Shown in pieces: positions 42,173 through 50,799 of a DNA stretch of 64,000 nt (position 1 is its first letter; every line of letters starts with the position of its first letter). Both the position numbers and the translations under genes were made by a program. The stretch comes from Gymnodinialimonas ceratoperidinii (GTDB lineage Bacteria; Pseudomonadota; Alphaproteobacteria; Rhodobacterales; Rhodobacteraceae), in assembly GCF_019297855.1 (NCBI RefSeq), contig NZ_CP079194.1, forward strand, positions 1,971,501 through 2,035,500. Reading direction: 5' to 3'. The notes beneath the pieces were generated by a model. It saw only the letters and a list, made by a program, of their open reading frames with translations, had not been told where the DNA came from and made no database searches.

Positions 42173-43731
42173 CCCGGCCAAACTTTCTGGTGATCATGAC
42201 CGATCAGCAGCGCGCGGATCACCTGGGCTGCTACGGCAACGACATCGTCCGGACGCCCCATATCGACGCGCTGGCCGCGCGGGGCACGCGGTTCGATCGC
42301 TTCTACGTCGCCAACCCGATCTGCCAGCCCAACCGCGCGGCGCTGGCTACGGGGCAGCTGACCTCGGTCAACGGGTGCCGGCAGAACGGCATCCCCCTCG
42401 GGCTGGATGCCACGACCTACGCCGACGTGCTGCGCGCATCGGGCTATCGCACCGGGCTGGTGGGCAAGGCGCACTTCCAGAACGTCTCGCCCATTCCCGC
42501 GCCGGTCCCGCCCGCCAAGGGGCAGGGGGAGGCACCGCCCGATCCCTACGACCTCGCCCGGCGGAGCCAGCGGCGCGGCCCGGAATATGCCCACGAGATC
42601 CGCAAGAACTGGGTCGAGAACCCCGACCGCGAGGTGCCGCGCCCCTACTACGGCTTCGACCACCTGCGCCTGTGCATCGGCCACGGCGACCAGGTTGAGG
42701 GTCATTACTCGCGCTGGCTGAAAGATCGCCTCGACGGCGCGCCCGATCCCCGGGGCCGGGCCGCTGCGCTCGACAACACGCCCGGCGACGCGCCGCAGGT
42801 CTGGCGCACGGCCGTCCCGGAGGAGCTCTACCCGACCAGCTACGTCGGGCAGGAGGCCTGCGATTTCATTGCCGCCGCCGATGAGGATCCCTTCCTGCTG
42901 CTGGTGTCCTTCCCGGACCCCCACCATCCCTTCACGCCGCCGGGCCACTACTTCGACATGTACGACCCCGACGACATGCCGCTGCCCGAAAGCTTCGATC
43001 ATCCCACGCGCGCGCGCCGCGATCTGCCGCGCCACATCCAGCGCGTCTACGAGATCGGCGCCGAGAAGCCCGACGCCTATTGGCCCTTCCACACCGATGC
43101 CGAGGCCACGCGCCGGATGATCGCGCTCAACTACGGCGCGATCACCATGGTCGACGATTGGGTGGGTCGCATCATGGCCGCGCTGGAACAAAGCGGGCAG
43201 GCCGAGGACACCGTGGTCATCTTCATGTCCGACCACGGCGATTACATGGGCGATCACGGCACCGTTCTGAAGCACGGGCTGCACACCCACGGGCTGATCC
43301 GTGTGCCGCTGATCTGGGCCGACCCCCGGCGCGGGGCAGAGGTCTCGGCCTTGCAGGGCAGCGCCATCGACTTCGCGCCGACGCTGTTGCAAAGCGCCGG
43401 GCTGAAGTGCCCCGTCGGCATGCAGGGCCGCGACCTGCTGGCCGAGGATGCCGCCGACCTGCCGGTGCTGATCGAGGACTCGGGTCTCGCCTTTGCCAGC
43501 GATGATGGCCGCACGGCGAGCCGCACGCTGGTGCACGAGGGCTGGCGGTTGAGCCTTTTCGAGGGCACGGACCTGGGCGAGCTCTACGATCTCGAGGCCG
43601 ACCCCCACGAGCTGTCGAACCTCTGGGCCGACCCGGCCCATGCCACGCGCCGCGCCGAGATGATCAAGCACCTCGCCCAACGCATGCTCGCGCTGCGTGA
43701 CACCTCGCTGCTCTCCACCCATCAGGCGTGA
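42169..43731 (+). CDS. Type I (formylglycine) sulfatase coupled to a TRAP importer
   Basis: Sulfatase of 520 residues. The metal motif FLVIMTDQQRADHLG starts the protein, the modifiable Cys52 lies in CQPNR (CxPxR), and FMSDHGDYMGDHGTVLKH supplies further metal ligands. No signal peptide, so hydrolysis is cytoplasmic after import. It overlaps dctM by four bases and the following flavin hydroxylase by one to four, which makes import, ester cleavage and hydroxylation look like consecutive steps. Choline sulfatase and phosphonate monoester hydrolase relatives exist, so the ester type is inferred from context. Confidence 0.88.
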   Translation: MTRPNFLVIMTDQQRADHLGCYGNDIVRTPHIDALAARGTRFDRFYVANPICQPNRAALATGQLTSVNGCRQNGIPLGLDATTYADVLRASGYRTGLVGKAHFQNVSPIPAPVPPAKGQGEAPPDPYDLARRSQRRGPEYAHEIRKNWVENPDREVPRPYYGFDHLRLCIGHGDQVEGHYSRWLKDRLDGAPDPRGRAAALDNTPGDAPQVWRTAVPEELYPTSYVGQEACDFIAAADEDPFLLLVSFPDPHHPFTPPGHYFDMYDPDDMPLPESFDHPTRARRDLPRHIQRVYEIGAEKPDAYWPFHTDAEATRRMIALNYGAITMVDDWVGRIMAALEQSGQAEDTVVIFMSDHGDYMGDHGTVLKHGLHTHGLIRVPLIWADPRRGAEVSALQGSAIDFAPTLLQSAGLKCPVGMQGRDLLAEDAADLPVLIEDSGLAFASDDGRTASRTLVHEGWRLSLFEGTDLGELYDLEADPHELSNLWADPAHATRRAEMIKHLAQRMLALRDTSLLSTHQA

Positions 43732-44912
43732 TGCAAATGCAGGGCCGCGCGCTGAACATCTTGATCATCGGCGGCGGCATCGCCGGATGCTGCGCGGCGA
43801 TTGCTCTCGGGCAGGCTGGCCACCGGGTGCGGATCGTCGAGAAGCAGAGCGAATGGCGCTTCCAGAGCTCAGGCATCTTCGTCTATGCCAACGGATTGGA
43901 AAGCCTCGGGAAACTCGGCCTGCTGGACGACATCCTCGCCGCCGGCTTCGCGGTGCCCGACGGGCGCAACGCCTATTACGATCACCGCGGCCGCCCCATC
44001 GTGGAGACCTTCTATCCCACCGCTGATGGTGGGACGATCCCCGCCATCCTCGGGATCAAACGCGCCGAGATGCACCGGGTCATGGCGGCCCGTGTCGCGG
44101 CCCTGGGGGTGCCGATCTCTCTTGGGACCACCGTGACGAACCTGCAGGAACAGACCGACGGCATCACGGCGGTGCTGTCGGACGGCAGTAACGAAATGGT
44201 CGACCTCGTGGTCGGCGCGGACGGGTTGCGCTCGGCCACCCGCGCGATGATCGGCATCGACGTCGCGCCGCGCTACACCGGGGTCGGCGTCTGGCGCTCG
44301 GTCCACCGGAGGCCGCCGGAGCTGACCGACAAGATCATGATGATGGGGCCAGCCAAGCGTTTCGGCATCATGCCGATCAGCGACGACCGGCTCTACACCT
44401 TCGGCACCATGGCAGAGCCGGCGGGCAGCTACTACGCCCCCGCCGATTGGCCGCAGCTGATGCGCGCGCGCTTCGCCGAGTTCGAAGGCCCCGCCGCACC
44501 CTTCCTCGCCGAGTTGAACGCCGAGAGCGAGGTGCTCTACACCGCCGTCGAGGAGGTCGCCCTGCCGTTGCACTGGCACCGGGGCCGGGTGCAGCTGATC
44601 GGCGACGCGGCCCATGCCTCGACGCCTTTCATGGGGCAGGGCGGGGCGATGGCGATGGAGGACGCGGTGGTGCTGGCCGAGGCGCTGGCAGCCGTGCCCG
44701 ATCTCGAGGCCGCGCTCACTGCCTTTGGGCAGGCGCGGTTCCCGGTCTGCGAATTCGTGCAGAACGTCTCGCGCGCCGTGGGCGAAGACGGCGCGCGGGA
44801 GACGTCTGGCGATGAAGAGGCGCGCCACGCTGCCTTGCGAGAGACCGCGCAAGCCAAGGTGGATGGCTTCTATATGAGGCTCGCTGAGTTGCGTGCCTCG
44901 GCGCGGTTCTGA
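43731..44912 (+). CDS. FAD-dependent aromatic monooxygenase, second copy
   Basis: Group A flavin hydroxylase, 393 residues from ATG 43731 (GTG 43728 and ATG 43737 are alternatives). The Rossmann motif is ILIIGGGIAGCCAAIALGQAG, the DG motif VVGADGLRSATR, and the GD motif LIGDAAHASTPFMGQGGAM. It is distinct from the hydroxylase at 38146; the two could hydroxylate successive positions or different substrates. It is translationally coupled to the sulfatase and ends the rightward operon, facing the pentapeptide-like gene with an eight-base gap. Confidence 0.85.
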   Translation: MQMQGRALNILIIGGGIAGCCAAIALGQAGHRVRIVEKQSEWRFQSSGIFVYANGLESLGKLGLLDDILAAGFAVPDGRNAYYDHRGRPIVETFYPTADGGTIPAILGIKRAEMHRVMAARVAALGVPISLGTTVTNLQEQTDGITAVLSDGSNEMVDLVVGADGLRSATRAMIGIDVAPRYTGVGVWRSVHRRPPELTDKIMMMGPAKRFGIMPISDDRLYTFGTMAEPAGSYYAPADWPQLMRARFAEFEGPAAPFLAELNAESEVLYTAVEEVALPLHWHRGRVQLIGDAAHASTPFMGQGGAMAMEDAVVLAEALAAVPDLEAALTAFGQARFPVCEFVQNVSRAVGEDGARETSGDEEARHAALRETAQAKVDGFYMRLAELRASARF

Positions 44913-44920
44913 CGACGCGT

Positions 44921-45445
44921 CTATCCCGGCAGGCGCAGCCGCCCGAAGATATCTGCCTCGCCATGATCCAGCGCGCCGATGCCGGCCTCGGCGGACCACA
45001 GGCCGCCCATGATCTCCGCACCGTCGAGCACGACCTCACCGTCGATCCGCGCGCCTTCCAGCGTCACGTTCGCCATCATCAGCGCATTCCGCAACGAGAG
45101 GGAGCGGAGCGTGGCACCGGCAAGCGACAACACGCCCTGCAACTCGCAATCGTCCAGAAGGACGTCCTCGGCCTCCAGCTGATCCGCTCGCAGATCGGTG
45201 CGAAAGGAGGCCTCGCGGAGGTCACAGGTGCCCTTGATGGTGGCTTTGCGCAGCCACGCGAGGCCGCGAAACCGCGTGCCCCGCGCGCTCAACCCGCCGT
45301 TGAGTTGCGCGCCCGAAAGGTCGAAGCCGCGCACCTCCATGCCGTCGAGCACCAAGGGCTCGTCCAGCACGAGGCCGCGGGCATCGACATGCTCGCCGTG
45401 GTGCCAGGGACGCTGGAGGTCGGCAATAAGCTCATCCACTGTCAT
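44921..45445 (-). CDS. Pentapeptide-repeat-like beta-helix protein
   Basis: 174 residues with irregular repeats of the A(D/N)LxX type: FDLSGAQLNGGLSARGTRFRGLAWLRKA, then CDLREASFRTDLRADQLEAEDVLLDDCELQGVLSLAGATL as separate coils. This implies a right-handed beta-helix without a catalytic site. It is the last gene of the leftward Rieske operon, overlapping the SDR stop (ATGA). Such proteins can mimic DNA or act as scaffolds; its presence in a catabolic operon is unusual. Family call moderate, function unknown. Confidence 0.65.
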   Translation of the reverse strand: MTVDELIADLQRPWHHGEHVDARGLVLDEPLVLDGMEVRGFDLSGAQLNGGLSARGTRFRGLAWLRKATIKGTCDLREASFRTDLRADQLEAEDVLLDDCELQGVLSLAGATLRSLSLRNALMMANVTLEGARIDGEVVLDGAEIMGGLWSAEAGIGALDHGEADIFGRLRLPG

Positions 45446-46182
45446 GTGAACACGAAGCCCCTGTTTACCGGCAACACCTGCCCGGTGAGGGTCAGCGCCG
45501 CCTCGCTCAGCAGGAAGGCGACCGTTCCGGCCACGTCCTCGGGCGGTTGCGGGCCGGGCACGGCGCGGCCGGTGCCGTATTGGTCGTGGCGTGCCTGCGG
45601 GACGTAATCGGTGCTCTCGGTGGTGAGGATGCCCGGCGCGATGGCGGTGACGCCGATCCCGTCAGGCCCCAACTCGCGCGCGAGCGAGCGGGTCATCGAC
45701 ATGACCGCGCCCTTCGAGGCGACATAGCTCATCAGGTTGGGCGCGCCCCAAAGCGCGGTGTCCGAGGCGACGTTGACGATCCGCCCCGTGCCCGCGGCGC
45801 GCAGGGCAGGGGTGGCGGCCTTGGTCATCAGCCATGTGCCGCGAACGTTGACCTCCATCACCCGGTCCCAGGTGTCGATGTCGACCTCCTCGAAGCCGAT
45901 GCCGCCGATCCCGGTGGCAATGGCGCCGTTGTTGAAGAGCCCGTGGAGCGGACCCTCCAACTTTGCGCCAAGCGCCTCGATGCTGGCGGGGTCGCGCAGG
46001 TCGACGCGGTGGAAGTCGGCATCCAGCTCTCCGGCCACCGCGCGGCCTTCATCCTCGAGGATGTCGGCAAGGGTCAGCTGCGCGCCGGCTTCTGCCAGAT
46101 GCCGGGCGATGACCGCGCCCAATCCGCGCGCGGCCCCGGTGAGCAGGATGTGCCGGCCGGCAAGGTCGCAGGCCAGGCTCAT
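45442..46182 (-). CDS. SDR family dehydrogenase
   Basis: Classical SDR of 246 residues. TGAARGLGAVIARHL is the cofactor loop (residues 15-29), NNGAIATG replaces NNAG, the catalytic Ser is in NVASDTALWG and the YxxxK pair in SYVASKGAV. TGQVLPVNRGFVF ends the protein. It could oxidise a cis-dihydrodiol or alcohol made by the Rieske oxygenase encoded immediately upstream, with which it overlaps by four bases. The N-terminal ILLTGAA and downstream Asp suggest NAD preference, but that is tentative. Confidence 0.88.
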   Translation of the reverse strand: MSLACDLAGRHILLTGAARGLGAVIARHLAEAGAQLTLADILEDEGRAVAGELDADFHRVDLRDPASIEALGAKLEGPLHGLFNNGAIATGIGGIGFEEVDIDTWDRVMEVNVRGTWLMTKAATPALRAAGTGRIVNVASDTALWGAPNLMSYVASKGAVMSMTRSLARELGPDGIGVTAIAPGILTTESTDYVPQARHDQYGTGRAVPGPQPPEDVAGTVAFLLSEAALTLTGQVLPVNRGFVFT

Positions 46183-47231
46183 TGCGCGGCCACGCCGTCG
46201 GCTGCCGCATCTTCCGCTTCAATCTGCGTGCGGGCGAGGCGATTGAGCGCCCGGCGCAGGTGCGCAAGACCGATGTCATGCTGGTAGAGCATCTCGCGGC
46301 GACGGGCGTCGTCGGGCATGCCTTCCAGCATCACGCGGTCCTGTTCCAGCACGTTCCAGTGCCGCTCTTCCAGCCGCGCCCGGAACAGGAAGCGCCAGCT
46401 GTCACGCTCGAAACCCTGCACCTTGCGCATGCGCCAGAAGAAGACCTTGCAGCGCTGCGGGCCCATGGGCAGCACGTAGCCCACGATGCGCATGTTGCCG
46501 CCGGGGCCGGCCGAGGGCGGGTAGGGGATGTCGAGGTGGCAATACATGCCGCCTTCGGGGGTCTCGAACTCGACCCAGTCGAAGTTCTCGCCGGTCTGTC
46601 CCACGCGGGCGACGCGGAAGCCGTCCTCGCGGTTGTCCAGTTCCAGCAGGTCCTGCTTGGAGCCGAAGGCGAGGGTGAAGCTCTCGGCGTGCAGGTAGCA
46701 GCCGTGCATCGGATCGGCGAGGTTGTCGAGCGCATAGCGGTAGTTCACGTCCCAGACCGCGGTGCACAGGAAGCCTTCCCACTCCGGGTCCGTCAGCTCG
46801 GGCGAGAGCGGCAGCTCGGGCGGCTCGGTCGCCTCGTCGGAGGACATGAAGACGAAGACCGCGTCGCTGTGCTCGGCCACGTGGAAGGAGCGCAGCGCCT
46901 TGCGGCCCTCCATCGGGCAATCGGGCATGGCGGGCACTTGCTGCACGGTGCCGGTGCCGTCCACCACGACGCCGTGGTAGCGGCAACCGATGTGCTCGCC
47001 GTGGATCTCGCCGTAGCTCAGCGGCGCGCCGCGGTGCGGGCAGAAATCCTCGATGCATTTGATCGAGCCGTCCGAGGTGCGCCACATGACCAGCTTCTGC
47101 CCGAGCGCCACGACGCCCACGGGGCGGTCGCTGCGGACCTCGACAGATTTGGCGACCGGATACCATTGATCCCGGACACCTTCGTTCACGCGCGCTTCGA
47201 TCCGCGCTCTCTTCTCTGGTGATAATGCCAT
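46179..47231 (-). CDS. Rieske non-heme iron oxygenase, alpha subunit
   Basis: Terminal oxygenase of the VanA/phthalate-4,5-dioxygenase type, 350 residues. The Rieske [2Fe-2S] ligands are C64-P-H66 and C83-R-Y-H86. The mononuclear iron site has Asn/Asp and two His in DNLADPMHGCYLHAESF. This group works as an alpha-only trimer and needs a separate VanB-like reductase, which is not encoded in the operon or anywhere in the window. A GGGAGGA site precedes the ATG at 47231. It hydroxylates or demethylates an aromatic acid; which one is open. Confidence 0.9.
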   Translation of the reverse strand: MALSPEKRARIEARVNEGVRDQWYPVAKSVEVRSDRPVGVVALGQKLVMWRTSDGSIKCIEDFCPHRGAPLSYGEIHGEHIGCRYHGVVVDGTGTVQQVPAMPDCPMEGRKALRSFHVAEHSDAVFVFMSSDEATEPPELPLSPELTDPEWEGFLCTAVWDVNYRYALDNLADPMHGCYLHAESFTLAFGSKQDLLELDNREDGFRVARVGQTGENFDWVEFETPEGGMYCHLDIPYPPSAGPGGNMRIVGYVLPMGPQRCKVFFWRMRKVQGFERDSWRFLFRARLEERHWNVLEQDRVMLEGMPDDARRREMLYQHDIGLAHLRRALNRLARTQIEAEDAAADGVAAQ

Positions 47232-47243
47232 GATATCCTCCCT

Positions 47244-47561
47244 TCAGGCTCCGAAGCCGTGTTCCTGATAGGCCGCGTCCAGATCGGCGTTGATCGCCTT
47301 CAGTTCCGCGGCCAGAGTCTCTGCCGTCCAGTCGGGCTTGCCGGTGGAGGGCCGGGCGACCTTGCGCGCGGCCAGAGCCTCGGCCAGATCGGCCTCTCCC
47401 GTTTTCCCTTCGTCATAGATCGCCATCAGCGCGTCGGCCAAGGCGTCCTCTGCCTCGGTCAGGGGGCGCCCCCGACCCTGATGGGCCAGCTCGGGCCGTC
47501 CGGCGGCGCGGGCGGCCTGCATCATTTCCTTGAACGCATCGGGGCGGTTGTTGCTGCTCAT
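47244..47561 (-). CDS. Small recombinase-like HTH domain protein of Rieske operons
   Basis: A 105-residue protein from ATG 47561 (nine bases after AAAGG); an in-frame ATG at 47570 overlaps the stop of the bicupin gene. The body is acidic and helical: LTEAEDALADALMAIYDEG and AEALAARKVARPSTGKPDWTAETLAAELKAINADLDAAY in parts. Proteins of this size labelled 'recombinase-like helix-turn-helix' are found beside Rieske oxygenases in proteobacteria; no recombinase catalytic residues are present. It may be a subunit or chaperone of the oxygenase rather than a DNA-binding protein. Function unknown. Confidence 0.7.
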   Translation of the reverse strand: MSSNNRPDAFKEMMQAARAAGRPELAHQGRGRPLTEAEDALADALMAIYDEGKTGEADLAEALAARKVARPSTGKPDWTAETLAAELKAINADLDAAYQEHGFGA

Positions 47562-47566
47562 CACGT

Positions 47567-48523
47567 TCATCCTTTCTTGTAGACCGCGCCATCGTCGCCG
47601 GAGGTGCCGATCACGGTCCAGACCGTCGCGGCGCCCGCACCGGGATTGCGCAGGTAATGTGCCTGACCTGCCGGTGTCTTGACCAGATCGCGCGGGCCAA
47701 GCTCGACACTGGCTTCTTCGCCGTCTTCGCCGACCCAGACAACCTCCACGCTGCCCTCGAGGCACAGATAGGCGTCTTCCACGGTGCGCGTGAAGGGTGC
47801 CAGTTTCGCGCCCATGGGCAGGCCCCACATCTCCTTGCGGGTGCTGTCGTGGTGAACCGCGCCGGGCGCATCGCCCACGTAGACCTTGCGGGTGAAGCCC
47901 GCGTCTTCCCAGATCGTCGGCAGCTCTGCGAAGCGCACGACGTAATCGGACATCAGTTTCTGGATCTCGTGCTCGCCATTGCGGTCGAAGGGCATGGTGT
48001 TGCCCGGCTCTGCGCCGAAGGTCCGCGCCAGCTCGGCCGGATGCTCCTTGGGGTGGTAGTGGTAGACCGGGGGCAGGGGTTTGCCCACGTCGACCGAGAT
48101 CGACATCATTACCGGCTCCACGCCGTCGACGCGGAAGCCGTGGCCGATTTCGCGGGCGTTGAGGATCATGTCCTTGGGACCGAGGTTCACCTCGACGACC
48201 TCGCCGTGCTTCTCCCACCCGACGATCAGCGCGCCGGAGATGATCAGGAAGCTCTCCTCGATCTCGTGGCTGTGGCAGGCGGCGTAGCGACCCGGCTCCT
48301 TGTAGATCATGCTGAGGGTGAAGTTGTCGGCCTTCAGGGTAGAGGGGTCACCCACCTTGGGCGAGCCGCCGGCACCGATGTAGCGCATCTGGGCGCGGGC
48401 GAGGTCCTCGAAACCGTCGTTGGACGGAAAGGCGTTCCAATCGAATTTCTTGTCGACGAAGCGCCCGGTGTGCGCCTCCATCTTTTCGGCAAGGGTCGTG
48501 GTGGGAGTGGCTGCGACGTTCAT
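47567..48523 (-). CDS. Bicupin protein
   Basis: Cytoplasmic protein of 318 residues with two cupin barrels. The first (about 85-165) carries the metal motif H-x-H in AACHSHEIEESFLI followed by GHGF; the second (about 245-310) carries DAYLCLEGSVEVVW and AGQAHYLRNPG. The layout resembles gentisate/1-hydroxy-2-naphthoate dioxygenases and acetylacetone dioxygenases, but the second barrel has few metal ligands. It is the first gene of the Rieske operon, divergent from an IclR gene. A ring-cleaving role after the Rieske step is plausible, not proven. Confidence 0.78.
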   Translation of the reverse strand: MNVAATPTTTLAEKMEAHTGRFVDKKFDWNAFPSNDGFEDLARAQMRYIGAGGSPKVGDPSTLKADNFTLSMIYKEPGRYAACHSHEIEESFLIISGALIVGWEKHGEVVEVNLGPKDMILNAREIGHGFRVDGVEPVMMSISVDVGKPLPPVYHYHPKEHPAELARTFGAEPGNTMPFDRNGEHEIQKLMSDYVVRFAELPTIWEDAGFTRKVYVGDAPGAVHHDSTRKEMWGLPMGAKLAPFTRTVEDAYLCLEGSVEVVWVGEDGEEASVELGPRDLVKTPAGQAHYLRNPGAGAATVWTVIGTSGDDGAVYKKG

Positions 48524-48587
48524 GGTGATCCTCCGCTTGAATTGTGCTTGACCCGAACGTACCGCAGACGCTCAAGTTGGGAAGCTC

Positions 48588-48607
48588 GCGTTTTACCGGT
48601 GAAACGC
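48588..48607. promoter_or_regulatory. 20-bp near-perfect palindrome, candidate IclR operator
   Basis: GCGTTT-TACCGGTG-AAACGC is symmetric except for one mismatched pair. It lies 12 bases before the ATG of the IclR gene at 48620 and 64 bases from the bicupin start, so it could serve both divergent genes. It differs from the TGAAC motif of the other IclR unit. Confidence 0.55.
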
Positions 48608-48619
48608 ATTGGAGGCCTG

Positions 48620-49360
48620 ATGAGCGAGAATGACCCCTACGCCGTCCCCGCCCTTGTGCGCGGGCTGAAGCTGCTGCAGGCCTTCACGCCGCAGCAGCCC
48701 GAACAGACGATGGCGCAACTGGCGCAGAAGCTCGGCATCACCCGGTCCGCTGTGTTCCGCACCGTGCACACGCTGGTGCAGGAAGGGTTCCTCCTCGCGG
48801 TGCCCGACGGCAAACACTTCCGCCTCGGCCCCGCCGTGCTGCGCGTCAGCTACGGCTATCTTGCCAGCCGCGAGCTTCTGGAAGTGGCGCAGAAACCGCT
48901 GGAAGCAATGCGCGATCAGCTCGATTGGTCCGGTCATCTCGGGGTGCTCGACGGGCGGCAGATCCTCTACCTGATGCGCCTGCCGGCCTCCGATGGCCTC
49001 TCGTCGCTGGTGCACGTGGGAAGCCGCCTGCCGGTGACCATGACCGCGATGGGGCGGGTGCTGCTGACCCAGAAGACCGAGCCGCAGATCCGCCGCCTGC
49101 TGGACGGACAGCCGAAACTGGCGATCGAGCGCGCTCTTGCGGCCTGGCAGACCGACCGCGCCAGCCCCTCGGTCATTCACAACGGCAGTTTCGAGACCGG
49201 GCTCTGCAGCGTCGCCGCGCCGATCTACGACATGTCTGGCGACGTCGTGGCCGCCATCAGCGCCACGAAACAGACCGAAGAAGTCCCGCCCCACGTGGAG
49301 CGCGAGGTTCTGAAATCCGCCTACGCCATCAGCCGCGCCATGGGGTTCGAGCCGGCCTGA
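48620..49360 (+). CDS. IclR family regulator of the Rieske operon
   Basis: IclR regulator of 246 residues from ATG 48620, seven bases after a TTGGAGG site. The winged helix (about 8-70) contains LAQKLGITRSAVFRTVHTLVQEG; the effector domain has HLGVLDGRQILYLMRLP and HVGSRLPVTMTAMGRVLL. It is divergent from the bicupin-Rieske operon, so local control is likely. The longer open frame to its left is an antisense artefact across the bicupin gene. Confidence 0.9.
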   Translation: MSENDPYAVPALVRGLKLLQAFTPQQPEQTMAQLAQKLGITRSAVFRTVHTLVQEGFLLAVPDGKHFRLGPAVLRVSYGYLASRELLEVAQKPLEAMRDQLDWSGHLGVLDGRQILYLMRLPASDGLSSLVHVGSRLPVTMTAMGRVLLTQKTEPQIRRLLDGQPKLAIERALAAWQTDRASPSVIHNGSFETGLCSVAAPIYDMSGDVVAAISATKQTEEVPPHVEREVLKSAYAISRAMGFEPA

Positions 49361-49504
49361 TCCCGCAGCCCACGCGCGTCCCGCGCCGTGCCCTCTTGGA
49401 AGATTCGCCCGCAGCCTTCATATGGGGGAAGAATTATCCTAGACAGACAGCCCCCGCGAAGCCGCGCCCGCAAGCGCCCTGAGCAACCGCCCGAGAAGAC
49501 GCAG

Positions 49505-50494
49505 ATGCACCTGAACCGACACGCCAGATTGTCCGTCGCCCCGATGATGGACTGGACCGATCGCCATTGCCGCTACTTCCATCGGCTGATGTCGCGCGAG
49601 GCGTTGCTCTATACCGAGATGGTCACCGCCCCCGCCGTGATCAACGGCGACCGCGCGCGACTGCTGGATTACGACGCGGCCGAGCATCCTGTCGCCCTGC
49701 AGCTTGGCGGCTCCGTGCCCGAGGAACTCGCTCAGGCCACCCGGATCGCCAATGATTGGGGCTATGACGAGGTGAACCTCAACGTCGGCTGTCCCTCGGA
49801 CCGGGTGCAATCGGGCTGCTTCGGCGCGGTGCTGATGAAGAGCCCTGCGCTGGTCGCCGACTGCGTCAGGGCCATGCAGGAGGCCAGCGCCGTGGAGGTC
49901 ACGGTGAAATGCCGCATCGGTGTCGACGAGCAGGACCCGCAGGAGGCGCTGCCCGCGTTTCTCGATGCGATGGTCGCGGCAGGGGTGCAGCGGGTCACGA
50001 TCCATGCCCGCAAGGCTTGGCTGCAAGGGCTCAGCCCGAAGCAGAACCGTGACGTGCCGCCGCTCGACTACGATCTCGTGCACGTGATGAAGCGCGAATA
50101 TCCGCAGCTGCATCTCTCGATCAACGGCGGCGTCACGACACTGGACGAGGCCCGCACGCATCTCGATGCCGGAATGGACGGCGTGATGTTCGGCCGCGCC
50201 GCCTACCACACGCCCGCCGAGGTTCTTTTGCAGGCCGACCAGCTGATCTTCGGCGCCGCGCATCCTGCCCGGACCGCCGAGCAGGTGGCGCTCGACATGA
50301 TCCCCTATATCGACGCGCATCTGGCCGCCGGAGGGCGTTTGAACCAGATCACCCGCCACATCCTCGGCCTCTTCGCCGGCCGCCCCGGCGCGCGCGGCTG
50401 GAAGCGCGTCCTCTCCGAGGGCGCCCACCTCGACGGCGCCGGGCCGGAGCTGATCGAACGCGCCCTGCAGGAAGTCACCGCCCGCGCCGCATGA
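49505..50494 (+). CDS. dusA: tRNA-dihydrouridine synthase A
   Basis: Flavin enzyme that reduces uridine at positions 20/20a in the D-loop of tRNAs; 329 residues. FMN-barrel start is RLSVAPMMDWTDRHCRYFHR, the catalytic Cys is in NLNVGCPSDRVQSGCFGAVLM (split here at NVGCPSDRV), and the tRNA-binding pieces include HARKAWLQGLSPKQNR and NGGVTTLDEA. A 144-base gap from the IclR gene marks a return to housekeeping genes. I chose ATG 49505; the upstream extension is not conserved in character. A tRNA gene lies just downstream. Confidence 0.95.
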   Translation: MHLNRHARLSVAPMMDWTDRHCRYFHRLMSREALLYTEMVTAPAVINGDRARLLDYDAAEHPVALQLGGSVPEELAQATRIANDWGYDEVNLNVGCPSDRVQSGCFGAVLMKSPALVADCVRAMQEASAVEVTVKCRIGVDEQDPQEALPAFLDAMVAAGVQRVTIHARKAWLQGLSPKQNRDVPPLDYDLVHVMKREYPQLHLSINGGVTTLDEARTHLDAGMDGVMFGRAAYHTPAEVLLQADQLIFGAAHPARTAEQVALDMIPYIDAHLAAGGRLNQITRHILGLFAGRPGARGWKRVLSEGAHLDGAGPELIERALQEVTARAA

Positions 50495-50569
50495 CCCCCG
50501 AAATCGCTGCGCAAGATGCCGGATTTGAGATTGCGGGGCCGGGACGGTGCGGATATACCGCCCGACAGC

Positions 50570-50646
<77 letters not shown>

Positions 50647-50799
50647 TTTTCGTAAATACTTCGCAAACATCGCCGTCATCGGCATGGTTCCGGCGGCGAT
50701 CGCCCATCGTTCCGTCTGGCCCCTCGCGTCAAATCTCTTGCGTCGTCAGGTGCATTCCTGTTCCGTCAGCCGAGACGTATCCGCTTGAAGGGGCCACCC

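Noticed and set aside
47244..48218. 324-codon minus-strand frame covering the bicupin gene and the small HTH-like gene
   Set aside because: Only its last 105-108 codons look like protein; the rest is an out-of-frame shadow of the bicupin gene, which has its own start and ribosome-binding site.
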